Shown one piece after another: positions 7,522 through 15,920 of a stretch of DNA of 64,000 bases. The notes under the pieces were generated by a model, which ran no database searches, was not told the DNA's origin, and saw only the letters and a list, made by a program, of their open reading frames with translations. Source of the DNA: Opitutia bacterium (GTDB lineage: Bacteria; Verrucomicrobiota; Verrucomicrobiia; Opitutales; Opitutaceae). Within the stretch, counting starts at the first letter, position 1. Each line of letters opens with the position of its first letter. A program made the translations under genes and the position numbers. The DNA is taken from positions 806,001-870,000 of the forward strand of contig JACPIT010000005.1 of NCBI GenBank assembly GCA_016187945.1. The letters run 5' to 3'.

Positions 7522-10011
7522 TCATCCGAGCGTTACTTGAACTTTGACGACCTTGCGGTCGCCGGTGGCGAGCGGGATCAGATTTCCGTCGACGGTCTTT
7601 CCATCGACGACGAGCGACTTCACGCCCTTCGAGACGCCGTTCGGGTTTTTGACTTCGATCTTGTAGGTCGTGCCGCGGAAGGCGCGCTCGACCGTGAAAC
7701 CGGGCCAATTCTTCGGGATGCACGGATCGATGCGCAGGCCGTCGAGTTCGGGGCGCACGCCGAGAATCCATTGCAGCGCGGTGTGGTGCGACCACGACGC
7801 GGTGCCCGAGAGCCACGGCACGCGCGACTTGCCGGCGTTGCGATTGCAGGTGGCGTAAGTTGTCTGGCAGTGAACGTAAGGCTCGATCTCGCGCAACTCG
7901 GCGCGGGTGTTGTAGGCCGCGGGCATGAACGAGCGGTAGTAGTCGTAGGCGAGATCGCCGTTGCCGAGCAGTGCTTCGGCGATGACGGCCCAGCTCTGCG
8001 TGTGGCAGAAGATGCCGGCGTTTTCCTTGATGCCGTGATTGTAGATGACGCCGCCCATGACGGTCGGCGGCGTGTGCGTGAACGGCGGCGCGCTGAGCAT
8101 GATGCCGTAGGGCGTCGCGAGTTCGCGCTTGAGGGCGTCCATGCAACTGCGGCCCTGCTCGGGCGTAGCGGCGCCGGACATGACGGCCCAGACCTGCGTG
8201 TTGATGTAGATGCGGCCTTCGGCCTCTGCTTTCGCGCCGTAGCGGTGGCCGTCCTGGCCGATGGCCCAGAGGAACCATTCGCCGTCCCACGCGGCTTTCT
8301 GGATGGCGGCTTCGAGCTTCGCGAGCTCGGCGCGCGCCCAGGCGGCTTCGGCAAGGTAGGGCGAGGCGTCCCCGCCGAGCCGTTGCGCGGCGGGGATGAC
8401 ATCGACGTTCGACGGCTCACCCGGAGGGTTCGCCCTACCGGCGGTTTCGCGTTCGGCCAGCTTCTCCGCGATCTGCGCGTAGGTCGCGAGGCCGAGGCGG
8501 ACTTGGAAGGCGACCATCACGGACTCGCCGTTGTAGCCCATCTTCACGCAGTCGTTCCAATCGGCGTGCAGGCCGCAGGGCAGGCCGTTCGCGCCGGAGC
8601 GCTCGAGGTTGAATTCCAGCGCGCGACGCAAGTGGTCGAGCACGATCGCTTCGCCTTGGTCGGCGTAGGGGAGGACTTTTTTATAGAAATCGAAATCGCC
8701 CGTCTCCGCGACGTAGTCGGGAATGGCGTTGAAGAACCACTGGCAATCGTCGGAGCGATACTCCTCGCGTTTCGGCGCGGGCATCTGGCCGGGCGTGTGG
8801 CTGAACGGCGCGACGACGGGCATGGCGCCGCCGTTCGAGACCTGGCCGGTGAGCATCAGCTCGAGGCGCTCGCGAATCTGGTCCTTCAGCATCGGCATCG
8901 CGCCGAGGAAATCCTGCACTGTGTCGCGGAAGCCGAGGCCGTCGCGCTCGCCGTTGTAGATGAGCGAGGCGTGACGCGACCACGTGTAGGTGATGAGCGC
9001 GTTGTAGGCGCCCCAGACGTTGGCCATCGAGTCGAACTCGGCGTCGGGCGTCTTCACCTTCACGCCGGCGAGCAAGCCGTGCCAGTGCGCGATGAGTTTC
9101 TGGAGTTCCGCTTCGCAACGCTCGGACGTGCCGAACTCGGCGCGGGCGGCGTAGCCGTGCGACTCGGGCGTGCCGAGGCCGAGCATCGCGATGAGTTCGC
9201 GCGTCTCGCCGGGCTGGAGTTCGATTTCAACCTGGAGCGTGCCGCAGGCGTTTTCGCCCTCGGCGAGGAAGTTCGAGCACTTGCCGTCGATCACGGCCTG
9301 CGGGTTCGCGTAGGTGTTGTAGCTCGAACCGAGGAAACGTTCGCGGACGGTCTCGTAACCGGCGAGCGGCGCGCCGACGAGTGCCATCCAGAGGCGGTGG
9401 CAGCCCATGAGATCCTTCTTCGGATCGAACGCGTGATACGGATGCACGGCCATGCCGAGCATCTCCTGCTCGACGGACGCCTTCGTGATGAACTGCGAAT
9501 ACTGGAGATTTGTCAGGTCGTTCGGCATGTGCCACGGGCTGGCCATCTCGCAGTAGGTGAAGACGGCGAGCTTGCGCGGCTGCTTCGATTTATTGGTGAC
9601 CTTGAGGCGCCAGTATTCGAAGGCCTGGCCGAGCGGGACGAAGTAAGTGCTCTCGGTCTCGATCGCGGAGTAGCGCGAAGTGATCGTGGTGTAGGCGGTG
9701 CCGTGGCGACAGGTGGATTTGTATTTCGCGAGCGGCTTGCCGACGGGCTGCCAGGACGACGACCAGTAGTCGCCGCTCTCCTGATCGCGCAGGTAGAAAT
9801 AGCGGCCGGGCTGGTCGAGCGGCACCGAGTTGGAGCGCATCCGCAGGAAGCGACTGCCGAGCGCGCTCTTGTAGAAAGAGTAGCCGCCGGCGTTGTTCGT
9901 GATGATCGCGCCGTAGTCGAGCGAGCCGAGGTAGTTGCTCCAAGGACGCGGCGTGTCGGGGCGCGTGATGACGTATTCGCGGGCTTTGTCGTCGAAATGA
10001 CCGTATTGCAT
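7522..10011 (-). CDS. GH94 cellobiose/cellodextrin-type phosphorylase with in-frame repeat insertion
   Basis: 829-residue cytoplasmic phosphorylase of family GH94, which splits a beta-1,4-glucosyl linkage with phosphate to give alpha-glucose 1-phosphate. It shows the N-terminal beta-sandwich opening GHFDDKAREYVITRPDTPRPW, the (alpha/alpha)6 barrel with WNGERDGLGFRDTVQD-like block (residues 350-375), the general-acid motif HADWNDC with Asp about 484, and the late GTASWSHH and HTQSW motifs that line the phosphate site. Residues about 525-552 (GRANPPGEPSNV...) are encoded by an 85-bp GTAG palindrome inserted without breaking frame between two helices, where homologues are continuous. Size otherwise fits cellobiose phosphorylase (about 800). 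Cellobiose or a mannosyl/glucosyl oligomer is likely; chitobiose is less likely. Confidence 0.93.
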   Translation of the reverse strand: MQYGHFDDKAREYVITRPDTPRPWSNYLGSLDYGAIITNNAGGYSFYKSALGSRFLRMRSNSVPLDQPGRYFYLRDQESGDYWSSSWQPVGKPLAKYKSTCRHGTAYTTITSRYSAIETESTYFVPLGQAFEYWRLKVTNKSKQPRKLAVFTYCEMASPWHMPNDLTNLQYSQFITKASVEQEMLGMAVHPYHAFDPKKDLMGCHRLWMALVGAPLAGYETVRERFLGSSYNTYANPQAVIDGKCSNFLAEGENACGTLQVEIELQPGETRELIAMLGLGTPESHGYAARAEFGTSERCEAELQKLIAHWHGLLAGVKVKTPDAEFDSMANVWGAYNALITYTWSRHASLIYNGERDGLGFRDTVQDFLGAMPMLKDQIRERLELMLTGQVSNGGAMPVVAPFSHTPGQMPAPKREEYRSDDCQWFFNAIPDYVAETGDFDFYKKVLPYADQGEAIVLDHLRRALEFNLERSGANGLPCGLHADWNDCVKMGYNGESVMVAFQVRLGLATYAQIAEKLAERETAGRANPPGEPSNVDVIPAAQRLGGDASPYLAEAAWARAELAKLEAAIQKAAWDGEWFLWAIGQDGHRYGAKAEAEGRIYINTQVWAVMSGAATPEQGRSCMDALKRELATPYGIMLSAPPFTHTPPTVMGGVIYNHGIKENAGIFCHTQSWAVIAEALLGNGDLAYDYYRSFMPAAYNTRAELREIEPYVHCQTTYATCNRNAGKSRVPWLSGTASWSHHTALQWILGVRPELDGLRIDPCIPKNWPGFTVERAFRGTTYKIEVKNPNGVSKGVKSLVVDGKTVDGNLIPLATGDRKVVKVQVTLG
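8355..8439. repeat. GTAG palindrome inserted in frame inside the GH94 gene
   Basis: Plus-strand GGTAGGGCGAGGCGTCC at 8355 and CCTCCGGGTGAGCC-side arm ending GTTCGCCCTACC at 8439 are inverted ends of one element; inner arms GAGCCGT and ACGGCTC also pair. It codes for about 28 residues of the phosphorylase on the minus strand and contains no stop in that frame. Confidence 0.85.
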
Positions 10012-10081
10012 GGCGAGAGGAGAAGTTGGTTGGTGGAAGGGAGAGGGCGGCGGTGGCGTTCAGGCGGGGCGCGGCGATTGG

Positions 10082-10158
10082 AGGTGGAGCGCGTTGACCT
10101 CAACGCGCTTTCTGCGAGCGGGCCTCGAACAGCGCGTTGGGGTCAACGCGCTCCACCT
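10082..10158. repeat. paired hairpin repeat, GGTGGAGCGCGTTG family, copy 2
   Basis: Arms 10082-10109 and 10131-10158 are the same as those of the copy at 1628-1703; only the 21-base centre differs. It separates the GH94 gene from the symporter gene. Confidence 0.9.
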
Positions 10159-10210
10159 TTGCTGCCACGGGTTCTCTGCCGAAGCGTTCATCGAGTGCTG
10201 GAAGACGCGC

Positions 10211-11737
10211 TCAGACCTTGCCGCGGCGCGCTTCGAGTTTTTGCCGGATGTCGATCATCACCGCGTGGGTGAGCGGGAATTTCGTGAGCGCCCACAGGGC
10301 GAGGCAGAGGCCGATGATCGGGATCAGTGCGAGCAGGAAGCGCATCATGAAGAGCGCGTGCTCGGTTTGGTTGCCTTCGAGCGCGACGTCGAAACCGGTC
10401 GAGGCGAGAATGAATCCCGCGGTGCCGGCGCCGAGCGCCATGCCGCACTTCATGATCCACGACGCTGCTGACGCGAACACGCCTTCGCGACGCTGGCCGG
10501 TCTGGAGTTCGTCGTAGTCGATGACGTCGGCGAGCATCGAGCCGTCGAGCGTCCAGAATCCGGCGCCCGTGAACGCGATGAAGCCCGAAGCGAGCGGCTG
10601 CAGCCAGGGGCGCAGCGGATCGTAGAACCACCAGGTGCCCACGAACACACCGATGGCCGTCAGCATGACGGCGCGCATGCCATGGCGTTTGCCGAGGCGG
10701 TGCGCGACGGCGGTGAAGGTCGGGATGCCGGCGAAACCGAGCACCATGCCGGAGACGCCCATCCAGAAATTCCAGCCGGCGCCCGCCGCGAGATCGCCGC
10801 GGCAGACATAGTAAACCGTGTCGTAGTAACCGAGCGTGCCGACCATGCTCAGGCCCATGCCGTAGGCGAGGCGCATGCCGATGAGCAGCAGGAACGGTTT
10901 GCACGTGGCGGTCTGCTTGATCGACGCGACGAGTCCGAGCCGCTCCTGTTTGCCGACGACGAGTTTGTCGTAGTAACGCTCGCGGACGGTGAGGAAGAGC
11001 ACGATGCCCGCCACCACCATCAGCAGGCCGAGAATCCCACAGTAGACTTGAGCGGCGAGGAGGATGTTGGGTTTCGTGCCGGCCGGCGCGGGGCCCCAGG
11101 CGTTGAGCGAGGTGAAGAGATGCAGCACGCGCGCGCCGACGTTGGTGGAATTGGCGCCGACCCAGATCGCCATCGTCGTGAATTGCGCGGCGAAAAACAG
11201 GCCGAGCTCCGGGAATTTTTGCACGGCGTATTTGTAGGACATCACGCTCGTGCGCTCGTGGTAGTCGGGCGTCAGCTCCGCGCCGAGGCTCACATACGGC
11301 ATGTAGAAGCAGCTCATCACCGGGATGTAGATCGCCGACGAGACGACCATGAACCAGAAGTAGGCCGACTGGCTCCAGCCGGGGTGAACCCAGAACAGCA
11401 GCGGTAGACAGATGCCGGCGATGAGAGAGCCGACGAGCATGAACGGCCGGCGGCGGCCGAAGCGCGTGCGGGTGTTGTCGGACCACCAGCCGAAGAGCGG
11501 ATCGGAGAACGCGTCGAACACGCGGTTGAGCATGATCGCGGTGCTCGCGAGGGCGGGCGAGAGACCGAGGCCGATGTTGAAGACCTGATTGACGAGAGTG
11601 GGGTAGAGCCAGTGGCCCCACATATCGAGGACGGTGCCGAGACCGTAGCCGATCTTTTGCGGAATCGGCACGCGGTCTTCCGGTGCGGTGACGTTGGAGG
11701 GCGCACTTACAGGCGCAGAGGTGGTGGGTTGGCTCAT
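10211..11737 (-). CDS. GPH-family sugar:cation symporter (MFS)
   Basis: 508-residue inner-membrane transporter of the glycoside-pentoside-hexuronide family, related to MelB, which takes up oligosaccharides with H+ or Na+. After a 30-residue soluble N-terminus come 12 predicted membrane segments. The GPH hallmarks are present: AFSDPLFGWWSDNTRTRFGRRRP after TM2 and the C-terminal half block DGSMLADVIDYDELQTGQRREG. It begins 21 bp after the stop of the beta-galactosidase gene, so the two are very likely co-transcribed. It probably imports the oligosaccharides that GH94, GH130, GH1 and the mannosidase process in the cytoplasm; there is no SusC/SusD pair in the cluster. Confidence 0.94.
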   Translation of the reverse strand: MSQPTTSAPVSAPSNVTAPEDRVPIPQKIGYGLGTVLDMWGHWLYPTLVNQVFNIGLGLSPALASTAIMLNRVFDAFSDPLFGWWSDNTRTRFGRRRPFMLVGSLIAGICLPLLFWVHPGWSQSAYFWFMVVSSAIYIPVMSCFYMPYVSLGAELTPDYHERTSVMSYKYAVQKFPELGLFFAAQFTTMAIWVGANSTNVGARVLHLFTSLNAWGPAPAGTKPNILLAAQVYCGILGLLMVVAGIVLFLTVRERYYDKLVVGKQERLGLVASIKQTATCKPFLLLIGMRLAYGMGLSMVGTLGYYDTVYYVCRGDLAAGAGWNFWMGVSGMVLGFAGIPTFTAVAHRLGKRHGMRAVMLTAIGVFVGTWWFYDPLRPWLQPLASGFIAFTGAGFWTLDGSMLADVIDYDELQTGQRREGVFASAASWIMKCGMALGAGTAGFILASTGFDVALEGNQTEHALFMMRFLLALIPIIGLCLALWALTKFPLTHAVMIDIRQKLEARRGKV

Positions 11738-11758
11738 TGGGGGAGAGGTGAGGGAAAT

Positions 11759-14197
11759 TCAGCGCGCGGCGGCTGTGCGGGGCGCTTGGCTTTCGATGAC
11801 TGCTTCGGCGGGCGCGAGGCCTTCGGCTTGGGCGGTGAGCTTGATCGAGCCGGCGTTGCGGGTCGCTTGCACGATCACTTGCGCGTAGCCGTTGAAGAGG
11901 CTGCGTTCGCTGCCGACGTCGGACTCGTGACAACTCGGGTCGCCATTGCCGACGCCGACGATGCGGCCGCCGGTGACGGCGAATTTCGCGAGCAGATTCG
12001 CGGTCGGCACGTGGCGGCCTTGCGCGTCGACGCTCGAGACGGCGAACACGACCACGTCGCCGCCGTTCGGCGCGTCGACGCCCGCGCGCAACGTCGTGCG
12101 GTCAGGCGTGAGCACTAGCTTCGCGGGCGCACCGGTGGTTTCGACGCGCGCGGTCTGCACGACCTGGCCGCCGCGATAGCCGCGGGCTTCGAGCGCGCCG
12201 GGTTGATAGACGACCTGCCAGTCGAGGTGGCCGTTGCGCGGCATGATTTTTTTGCCGAGCGAGGCGTCGTTGAGGAAGAGTTCGACGGCTTCGTGATTGC
12301 TGTAGACCGAGACCTTCAGCGTCTGGCCGATTTTTTCCGACCAGTTCCAGTGCGGCGCGACGTGCAGCACGGGCGCGTCGGTCCACCAGGATTGCAGGTA
12401 ATAGAAACTGTCTTTCGGAAAACCGCAGGTGTCCATGATGCCGAATTGCGAGCTGACCGCCGGAAATCCGAAGGGCGTCGACTCGCCGCGGTAGTCGAAG
12501 CCGGTCCAGAAAAACAGGCCGGCGAGGAAGGGGCGTGCGGCGTAGTAGCTCCAGCCTTTCTCGCAATTGCCGCCGCTGTCGCCCTTCTCGAGCGGCGCGA
12601 GGTGCGCGCGCGGCTTGTCGTCGAAATAGATGCCGCGCGTGCCTTGCGTCGTCGTCTCCTCGGTGCCGACGCCGGGCTGTTGCGGGAATTTTTTGTGCTG
12701 CTCGTCGGGATTCGACTGCGCGATGTAGTTGTAGCCGACGACGTCGGTGGTCGTGGAGCTGCCGCCCCAGCCGCCGCTGATGGCGACGGTCGTGCGGCGC
12801 GTCGGGTCGAGGCGGTGCGCGTGCGCCTGCATCGTGGCGGTGAGGCGTGCGCCGAGGATGTTGCCCTCGATGCGCCACTCTTCGTTGCCGACCGACCAGA
12901 TGATCACGCTTGGGTGATTGCGGTCGCGGCGGATCATCGCCTCGAGGCGGTCGAGTTGATCGGGGTTCGCTCCCATCAGGCGGTTTTCGTCGATGACGAC
13001 GAAGCCGAGGCGGTCGCACGCGTCGAGGAACGCCGGCGACGGCGGCTCGTGCGAGGTGCGGATGGCGTTGCAACCGAACTCGCGCAGGCGGCGCAGGCGA
13101 TACTCGATCAGCGCATCCGGCACGGCGACGCCGACGCCGGCGTGGTCCTGGTGGAGGTTCACGCCCTTGAGGACGACGTGCTGGCCGTTGAGGAAAAAGC
13201 CGCGATCGGGATCGAAGCGCACCGAGCGGATGCCGAACGGCGTTTCGTAGCGGTCGACGATCGCGCCCGACGCGTCGCGCACGAGCGTGACGAGCGTGTG
13301 CAGCGACGGTTTTTCGACGGACCAGAGCTGCGGCTGCGCGATCGGCAGCGTGGCGGAGAACTCGGCGCGCTCGCCGGGCGCGACGTGCAGATCGGAAAGC
13401 GTTTTCGTGGCGAGCGCCGTGCCGTCGGGGCCGAGCACGGTTTGCTCGAGCGCGAACGTCGCGGGCGCGTTGCCGTCGTTCGCGAGAGCGGCGCGCGCGA
13501 CGACAGCGGCGGCAGAAAGATCCTCGCGCACGTCAGTGCTCACGAACGTGCCCCAGGGCGCGACATGCAGCGGCGCGGTTTTCGCGAGCCACACGTGGCG
13601 GTAGATGCCGGCGCCTTCGTAATACCAGCCTTCTTCCATCGTGACGTCCGCGCGCACGGCCACGACGTTCTCGCCGCCGTAGGTGAGATAGTCAGTGACG
13701 TCGTAGCGGAAGCTCGTCGAGCCGCTCGGCCGGCGGCCGAGATAAAAACCGTTCACCCACACCTGCGAGTCGCGGTGCACGCCGTCAAATTCGAGCGCGA
13801 TGCGCCGGCCGAGGTCGTTCGCGGGAATGGTGAATGTTTTCCGATACCACCCGACGCTGCGCTCGGGAAAATTGCGACCGATGGCCTTGTAACCGTGGCT
13901 ATGGCTGCCCTTGCCCGCGAACGGCGCCTCGACCGCCCAGTCGTGCGGAAGATCGAGCGAGCGCCATGCGCTCGCGTCGAACTTCGGGTCGGCAGGGCCG
14001 TCGCCGTAGCCGGCCTTGGCGAGATAGGAGAAGTAGCCAGTGCCGTGATTGAAATCTTTCGCGGGATCGGACGGGTGTCCGAAGGCGAAACGCCACCCGG
14101 CGTCGAAGTTTGCGCGTTCGCGCGGGGCGGGTTCCGCGGCTGACCCGGTCGAACCGCAGAGAACGGCCGCGAGGACGGAGAGGAGCAATCGCATCAT
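11759..14197 (-). CDS. exported GH2 beta-galactosidase
   Basis: 812-residue GH2 enzyme with an N-terminal signal peptide (MMRLLLSVLAAVLCGSTGSAA). Order of domains: sugar-binding jelly roll (about 30-200, with LPHDWAVEAPF and VGWYRKTF), immunoglobulin-like domain, TIM barrel from about 305 (GVNLHQDHAG, TSHEPPSPAFLDACDRLGF), then a C-terminal beta domain of the DUF4982/Big type. The acid/base is Glu439 in SVGNEEW. The nucleophile is probably a Glu in GTEETTTQGTRGIY; this is a less usual setting, so the call rests on the overall architecture. It would remove terminal beta-galactose (for example from galactoglucomannan or xyloglucan side chains) in the periplasm. First gene of the minus-strand run; ATG at 14194 is an alternative start. 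Confidence 0.9.
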   Translation of the reverse strand: MMRLLLSVLAAVLCGSTGSAAEPAPRERANFDAGWRFAFGHPSDPAKDFNHGTGYFSYLAKAGYGDGPADPKFDASAWRSLDLPHDWAVEAPFAGKGSHSHGYKAIGRNFPERSVGWYRKTFTIPANDLGRRIALEFDGVHRDSQVWVNGFYLGRRPSGSTSFRYDVTDYLTYGGENVVAVRADVTMEEGWYYEGAGIYRHVWLAKTAPLHVAPWGTFVSTDVREDLSAAAVVARAALANDGNAPATFALEQTVLGPDGTALATKTLSDLHVAPGERAEFSATLPIAQPQLWSVEKPSLHTLVTLVRDASGAIVDRYETPFGIRSVRFDPDRGFFLNGQHVVLKGVNLHQDHAGVGVAVPDALIEYRLRRLREFGCNAIRTSHEPPSPAFLDACDRLGFVVIDENRLMGANPDQLDRLEAMIRRDRNHPSVIIWSVGNEEWRIEGNILGARLTATMQAHAHRLDPTRRTTVAISGGWGGSSTTTDVVGYNYIAQSNPDEQHKKFPQQPGVGTEETTTQGTRGIYFDDKPRAHLAPLEKGDSGGNCEKGWSYYAARPFLAGLFFWTGFDYRGESTPFGFPAVSSQFGIMDTCGFPKDSFYYLQSWWTDAPVLHVAPHWNWSEKIGQTLKVSVYSNHEAVELFLNDASLGKKIMPRNGHLDWQVVYQPGALEARGYRGGQVVQTARVETTGAPAKLVLTPDRTTLRAGVDAPNGGDVVVFAVSSVDAQGRHVPTANLLAKFAVTGGRIVGVGNGDPSCHESDVGSERSLFNGYAQVIVQATRNAGSIKLTAQAEGLAPAEAVIESQAPRTAAAR

Positions 14198-14283
14198 GGG
14201 GAGAGGGTGGCGCGCGGCGCGCGCGCCGGGGTTGGGAGGGGGCCGACGCTGGGCGAAACGCCGAAAAAGGGCAAGTTTTTCGT

Positions 14284-14309
14284 TAAATCACGCGTTTCCG
14301 CGTGGATTT
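14284..14309. promoter_or_regulatory. possible operator palindrome between divergent GH2 and GH1 genes
   Basis: AAATCACGCG, TTTC, CGCGTGGATTT is an AT-edged near-palindrome in the 158-bp divergent spacer, which is otherwise GC-rich. Its placement suits a LacI-type operator serving both directions, and a LacI regulator is encoded at the end of the plus-strand set. No second copy was found, so this is only a candidate. Confidence 0.35.
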
Positions 14310-14355
14310 TTGCCGACGCTTGTGCGTTGGTGCCGCCTCGTCCTTGCTTCCCGCC

Positions 14356-15714
14356 ATGGCCTCCACGCTTCCTTCATCTTCCGCTTTTCCCGCCGACTTC
14401 GTCTGGGGTGTCGCCGCCGCCGCGCCGCAAATCGAAGGCGCCGCGCATGAAGACGGCAAAGGCGAGTCCGTCTGGGATCGTTTTGCGCGCCAGCCGGGCA
14501 AGGTCCACGGTGGCGACACGCTCGATGTCGCCTGCGACCACTATCATCGCTTCGAGGAGGACTTCGCGCTGATGCGTGCGCTGGGCATCAAGAATTACCG
14601 ACTATCGCTCGCATGGCCACGGATTCTCCCGAGCGGCGACGGCGAAGTGAACCAGGCCGGCCTCGATTTCTACCGCCGCTTGTTCGCCGCGATGAAGGCG
14701 AACGGCATTACGCCGTGGGTGACGCTGTTTCACTGGGATTTGCCGCAGGCGCTCGAAGATCGCGGCGGGTGGGGGAGCCGCGTGACGGTGGAGGCGTTTG
14801 CCCGCTACGCCGACACCGTCGTGGCGGCATTCCGCGACGACGTGAAACACTGGATCACGCTGAACGAGATTCGCTGCTTCACGACGCTCGCCTACGAGCG
14901 GTGCACGAAGGCGCCGGGGCGAAAGGTCTCCGCCGCCGAACTCAATCAAACCTACCATCACGCTCTCCTCTGCCACGGCCACGGCGTGCGGGCGGTGCGG
15001 CAACTCGGCGGCCCCGGCGCGCAAGTCGGCCTCACGGACAACAGCGACATCTGCATCCCCGTCACCGAGATCCCGGCCGACATCGCGGCGGCGCGCGCGT
15101 GGTTTGCGCAGCGCAACGATTTCCTGCTCGGCGCGATTCACCGCGGCAGCTACTCGCCCGAGTATCTCGTGCAGTGCGGCGCCGACGCGCCGCGCGTGGA
15201 GGCGGGCGATTTTGCCCTCATCAGCGCGCCGACGGATTTTCTCGGCCTGAATCTCTATACCGGCACGTTCGTGCGCGCCGGCCGCGGCGGTGTCGTCGAG
15301 GAGCTGCCGCTGCCGACGAACTACCCGAAGGCCGACAGCCGCTGGCTGGACCTGATACCGCAGGTGATGTATTGGGGCACGCGCCTGGCGTTCGAGAGCT
15401 ACGGCGCGCGGCCGATCTACGTCACGGAAAACGGCTGCGGCTACAACCACGAGCCGGTCGTGAACGGCGAGGTGCTCGATCTGCATCGCCGCGATTTCCT
15501 GCGCGGACACCTGCGCGAACTCGAGCGTGCGGTCCGCGACGGCGTGCCGGTCGCCGGCTATTTTCTGTGGTCCTTCATGGACAACTTCGAATGGGAAGAC
15601 GGCTACGAGCGCCGTTTCGGCATCGTGCACGTCGACTACGCTACGCAGAAGCGCACACCGAAACTCTCCGCGCGCTACTACGCCGAAGTGATCGCGCGCA
15701 ACGCGATCGTGTGA
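14356..15714 (+). CDS. GH1 glycosidase, second copy, with altered acid/base motif
   Basis: 452-residue cytoplasmic GH1 enzyme clearly related to the one at 4217-5587 (same FVWGVAAAAPQIEGA opening, LAWPRILPSG, TLFHWDLPQAL). The nucleophile motif YVTENG is normal and the acid/base Glu171 is kept, but the residue after it is Ile instead of the near-universal Pro (TLNEI in place of NEP), and the following residues also differ. It should still be active, possibly with a different aglycone preference. The start at 14356 is chosen because the GH1 domain begins a few residues later; upstream codons in frame look like spacer. First gene of the plus-strand GH1-GH31-LacI set. Confidence 0.93.
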   Translation: MASTLPSSSAFPADFVWGVAAAAPQIEGAAHEDGKGESVWDRFARQPGKVHGGDTLDVACDHYHRFEEDFALMRALGIKNYRLSLAWPRILPSGDGEVNQAGLDFYRRLFAAMKANGITPWVTLFHWDLPQALEDRGGWGSRVTVEAFARYADTVVAAFRDDVKHWITLNEIRCFTTLAYERCTKAPGRKVSAAELNQTYHHALLCHGHGVRAVRQLGGPGAQVGLTDNSDICIPVTEIPADIAAARAWFAQRNDFLLGAIHRGSYSPEYLVQCGADAPRVEAGDFALISAPTDFLGLNLYTGTFVRAGRGGVVEELPLPTNYPKADSRWLDLIPQVMYWGTRLAFESYGARPIYVTENGCGYNHEPVVNGEVLDLHRRDFLRGHLRELERAVRDGVPVAGYFLWSFMDNFEWEDGYERRFGIVHVDYATQKRTPKLSARYYAEVIARNAIV

Positions 15715-15776
15715 CGGAGGTGGCGCGCCGGCGTCGCGGATGGGTGAAGTTGCGCGCGCGACCCACGCGGCGTGGC

Positions 15777-15803
15777 GGAGCGGCGATATAATATCGCCGT
15801 TCC
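15777..15803. repeat. GGAGCGGCGATATAATATCG short palindrome, copy 1
   Basis: A 27-bp palindrome whose centre reads GATATAATATC. A copy differing by one central base pair lies at 42846-42873, and a degenerate half at 19526-19541. It sits in the 206-bp gap between GH1 and GH31; the TATAAT-like centre may be coincidental, as the other copy reads TATTAT. Confidence 0.8.
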
Positions 15804-15920
15804 GATCGACGGTGGCAGTTGGGGGCCGGCACCCTGCGCCGCGCTCGACAAAATTTTCGGATTGCAACCCTAGATTTAACGCTACATCACCACGTTTCCC
15901 GCTCCCATTTTGCCCCGACC

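Noticed and set aside
7435-10272. A 945-codon plus-strand open frame antisense to the GH94 gene
   Set aside because: High GC leaves few stop codons; the translation has no domain, is rich in Ala/Val/Arg/Glu typical of antisense frames, and the minus strand has full GH94 motifs.
15786-15791. TATAAT as a -10 promoter box for the GH31 gene
   Set aside because: It lies at the centre of a repeated palindrome, lacks a -35 at proper spacing, and is TATTAT in the other copy.
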